Assembly: GCA_947499555.1 (NCBI GenBank)
Contig: CANMOU010000001.1
Location: 1,054,001 to 1,118,000, forward strand
Reading direction: 5' to 3'
DNA from: an uncultured Roseovarius sp.
Lineage (GTDB): Bacteria; Pseudomonadota; Alphaproteobacteria; Rhodobacterales; Rhodobacteraceae
DNA length: 64,000 nucleotides
Part shown: positions 61,651 through 64,000 of the stretch, one piece after another
Layout of the letters: each line of letters starts with the position of its first letter
How positions within the stretch are numbered: position 1 is the stretch's first letter
Program-made: the position numbers and the translations under genes
The notes under the pieces: generated by a model
What the model saw: the letters and a program-made list of their open reading frames with translations, nothing else
What the model was told of the DNA's origin: nothing
The model's database searches: none

Positions 61651-61737
61651 GGACATTTCGAGCCTCAATAACAGCCCTGAAAATGGGCGTTTAGCAGGCT
61701 ATGCAAGCCAAAGACACGGGGGGCGAGAGGCCGGATC

Positions 61738-63381
61738 ATGGCTCGGTATGTTTTCATTACAGGCGGTGTTGTTTCCTCTCTGGGCAAAGGCTTGGCCTCG
61801 GCCGCTTTGGGCGCTCTGTTGCAGGCACGCGGCTTTTCGGTGCGCCTGCGCAAGCTGGACCCCTATCTCAATGTCGATCCCGGCACCATGTCGCCCTTTG
61901 AACATGGCGAGGTCTTCGTCACCGACGACGGGGCCGAAACCGACCTCGATCTAGGCCATTACGAACGCTTCACTGGCGTGCCTGCGCGCATGACGGATTC
62001 GGTAAGCTCGGGCCGCATCTACTCCAACGTGCTCGAACGTGAACGGCGCGGCGACTATCTTGGTAAAACCATTCAGGTCGTCCCGCATGTCACCAACGAG
62101 ATAAAGGATTTCATCGAGATCGGCGATGATGAGGTAGATTTCATGCTCTGCGAGATCGGCGGCACCGTTGGCGATATCGAAGGCCTGCCTTTCTTTGAGG
62201 CCATCCGCCAGTTTAGCCATGACCGCCCACGCGGCGAATGCATCTTCATGCATCTCACGCTCCTGCCCTATCTTGCCGCTTCGGGTGAGTTGAAGACCAA
62301 GCCGACCCAGCACTCAGTCAAGGAATTGCAGTCCATCGGGATTGCCCCCGACATCCTTGTCTGCCGCTCAGAGCAGCCCATCCCGGAAAAAGAACGCGAG
62401 AAGATCGCACTCTTCTGTAATGTACGCAAAGAGGCGGTTGTTGCGGCCTATGACCTGAACTCCATCTATGAGGCGCCGCTGGCCTATCACCGCGAAGGTC
62501 TGGATCAGGCCGTGCTCGATGCCTTCAACATCGCGCCTGCGCCAAAACCGGATCTGAGCGTCTGGCAGGACGTGGTTGACCGCATCCACAACACCGATGG
62601 CGAAGTGAATGTCGCCATTGTCGGCAAATACACCCAGCTAGAGGACGCCTATAAATCGATCAAAGAGGCGCTGACCCATGGGGGCATGGCCAACCGCGTG
62701 AAAGTCAATGTCGAATGGGTAGATGCCGAGGTGTTTGACCACAATGACCCCGCCCCGCATCTCGAAGGCTTTCACGCCATCCTCGTACCCGGCGGTTTCG
62801 GCGAGCGTGGCACCGAGGGCAAGATCAAGGCAGCCCAGTTCGCGCGCGAACGCAAAATTCCCTATTTGGGCATTTGCCTTGGCATGCAGATGGCCGTCAT
62901 CGAGGCTGCGCGCAATCTGGCAGGGCTCAAGGATGCCGGTTCCGAAGAGTTCGATCATGAGGCTGGCAAGAAACGGTTCACGCCAGTGGTCTACCACCTG
63001 AAGGAATGGGTACAGGGCAATCAAAAGGTGCAGCGCAAGGTCAGCGATGACAAAGGCGGCACAATGCGGCTTGGGGCCTATGATGCCGTGCTGAAGGAAG
63101 GCTCAAAAGTGGCTCAGGTCTATGACACCCTGGCCATTGATGAACGGCACCGTCACCGCTACGAGGTGGATATCAAATACCGCGAGAAACTGGAAAAATG
63201 CGGGCTGACATTTTCGGGCATGTCCCCGGATGGTCGCTTGCCTGAGATCGTGGAATGGGAAGATCACCCGTGGTTCATCGGGGTACAGTTTCATCCCGAA
63301 TTGAAATCAAAGCCTTTTCACCCGCATCCGCTTTTTGCAGATTTCGTGCGCGCGGCGGTTGAGACATCACGCCTGGTCTGA
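61738..63381 (+). CDS. pyrG: CTP synthase
   Basis: 547 residues. N-terminal amidoligase domain: [78 protein letters not shown]-terminal class-I glutamine amidotransferase domain with the nucleophile in [18 protein letters not shown] (about Cys379) and [15 protein letters not shown] providing the His-Glu pair. It makes CTP from UTP, ATP and glutamine in the cytoplasm, a central step in nucleotide supply. The leader can form alternative hairpins, which suggests attenuation. Confidence 0.97.
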   Translation: MARYVFITGGVVSSLGKGLASAALGALLQARGFSVRLRKLDPYLNVDPGTMSPFEHGEVFVTDDGAETDLDLGHYERFTGVPARMTDSVSSGRIYSNVLERERRGDYLGKTIQVVPHVTNEIKDFIEIGDDEVDFMLCEIGGTVGDIEGLPFFEAIRQFSHDRPRGECIFMHLTLLPYLAASGELKTKPTQHSVKELQSIGIAPDILVCRSEQPIPEKEREKIALFCNVRKEAVVAAYDLNSIYEAPLAYHREGLDQAVLDAFNIAPAPKPDLSVWQDVVDRIHNTDGEVNVAIVGKYTQLEDAYKSIKEALTHGGMANRVKVNVEWVDAEVFDHNDPAPHLEGFHAILVPGGFGERGTEGKIKAAQFARERKIPYLGICLGMQMAVIEAARNLAGLKDAGSEEFDHEAGKKRFTPVVYHLKEWVQGNQKVQRKVSDDKGGTMRLGAYDAVLKEGSKVAQVYDTLAIDERHRHRYEVDIKYREKLEKCGLTFSGMSPDGRLPEIVEWEDHPWFIGVQFHPELKSKPFHPHPLFADFVRAAVETSRLV

Positions 63382-63391
63382 GGCAGCTGCC

Positions 63392-63973
63392 TTACCCGCT
63401 TTTTGACGCTTTCCGGCGTGGTACGGGCTTGCGCAGATCGCGCTCTTCGGTTTCTTCTTCCGGCAGATAGCGCAGCATCCGACGCGACACGCCAAGCTCC
63501 ATCACCGGGCTGAGAAGATCGCGCAAAAGGCTCTGGTTCTCGGCGTAAATCGCGGTTTCATGCTCGCGGTCGATCTTTAGTTCGTTCTGCGTGAGCGTGG
63601 CGACAATCGCCTCATCAAGCACATAACGCCCCTGACGGTTTTCTTCACGGTCCTTCGCCTGCGCAATAAGCCAGCGTCCCAGACGACGTTGGTCCAGCAC
63701 GCCCCGGTCCGGCCAGGCCAGGTAAAATCCGGAATTGACCCTCAGGCAGATATTGTCGAGCAGACGTGCCGTAGGTTTCCAACGTTCCGGCACATCGCGC
63801 TTGGGCATGTAGTTGAAGCGCTCAGGCTCCCCGTTGAGAAACGCCGTGATCGCCGAGCCAAGATCGATGCATTTCTGCGCCATGATCCAGTTCAAAACAA
63901 CATCGGGATGCACGCGCCAGTCATAGGCCATGGCCAATGCCCGCAACTCTTGGTCTGTCCCGGTTTGGGCCAT
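63392..63973 (-). CDS. Hypothetical protein, possibly DUF4274-like
   Basis: 193 residues, cytoplasmic, charged. The stretch LRALAMAYDWRVHPDVVLNWIMAQKCIDLGSAITAFLNGEPERFNYMPKRD recalls the DUF4274 pattern in which a short helical domain reads '...NW...P..VL..I..H..CDLG.AL..F...'. The remainder (RLLDNICLRVNSGFYLAWPDRGVLDQRRLGRWLIAQAKDREENRQGRYVLDEAIV) is unlike known families, and the C-terminus is basic (RKPVPRRKASKSG). Convergent with pyrG, with the stops 10 bases apart. The family assignment is weak. Confidence 0.6.
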   Translation of the reverse strand: MAQTGTDQELRALAMAYDWRVHPDVVLNWIMAQKCIDLGSAITAFLNGEPERFNYMPKRDVPERWKPTARLLDNICLRVNSGFYLAWPDRGVLDQRRLGRWLIAQAKDREENRQGRYVLDEAIVATLTQNELKIDREHETAIYAENQSLLRDLLSPVMELGVSRRMLRYLPEEETEERDLRKPVPRRKASKSG

Positions 63974-64000
63974 GTCGAGTTGCTCTTCTGGAGTGCCTTT

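Noticed and set aside
1-64000. tRNA, rRNA and insertion sequences
   Set aside because: I looked for T-loop patterns such as GGTTCGAATCC and for transposase motifs with terminal repeats and saw none that fit.

Overview
The window looks like about 64 kb of chromosome from a marine alphaproteobacterium of the Roseobacter group (Rhodobacteraceae). The evidence is a Rhodobacterales-type division and cell-wall (dcw) cluster with DUF2484 and ACT-domain genes inserted, an aerobic cobaltochelatase subunit (cobT), the DMSP demethylase gene dmdA next to acuI, several Rhodobacterales DUF families, and Hint- and RTX-type exported proteins. Most genes are GC-rich. The exceptions are an AT-richer gene at 5246-6034, the 36.2-36.5 kb intergenic region and parts of the Hint gene. 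No tRNA, rRNA, CRISPR array or intact insertion sequence was seen.

Layout. 1-12 kb: end of a racemase-like gene, cobT, a small secreted protein, an aminopeptidase P, a DUF427 protein, an AT-rich HELGH metalloprotease-like gene beside a structured non-coding stretch, a GlcD/DLD-type FAD oxidase, a ClC chloride transporter, an iron-binding periplasmic protein with a strong terminator, and an MltB-type transglycosylase. 12-36 kb (all minus strand): the dcw cluster, transcribed mraZ-rsmH-ftsL-ftsI-murE-murF-mraY-(ACT)-murD-ftsW-murG-murC-(DUF2484 x2)-(small membrane protein)-murB-ddl-ftsQ-ftsA-ftsZ, followed by lpxC, bamD and recN. The mraZ leader has a promoter and an intrinsic terminator about 205 nt apart, as expected for the UpsM small RNA known from Rhodobacter sphaeroides. 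The ftsA-ftsZ gap carries a promoter, a DnaA box, a CtrA-like half-site and two GANTC sites.

36.6-42.3 kb: seven minus-strand genes with almost no gaps (DUF2182, DUF1326, DinB, a small zinc-ribbon membrane protein, dmdA, acuI, GNAT), diverging from a GntR/FadR regulator. A perfect palindrome sits on both candidate promoters. This is the best candidate for a little-described system: DMSP demethylation joined to metal/thiol-type accessory genes. 42.3-46 kb: an AraC regulator diverging from a Tat-exported cysteine hydrolase, then trm112-like, LON-domain and thioredoxin/TPR genes. 46.1-49.4 kb: four overlapping genes for a Tat-exported VAO-type flavoenzyme and three membrane proteins of unknown role. 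49.6-57 kb: xthA, an alpha/beta hydrolase, a CenR-like response regulator, ribA, a Hint protein, DUF2842, purA and a small membrane protein.

57.2-64 kb: a 1092-residue RTX protein built from four copies of a ~236-residue module in an A-B-A-B order, then secG, pyrG with a leader that can fold in two exclusive ways, and a hypothetical gene. Assignments rest on reading the translated sequences and motifs. No database search was run.
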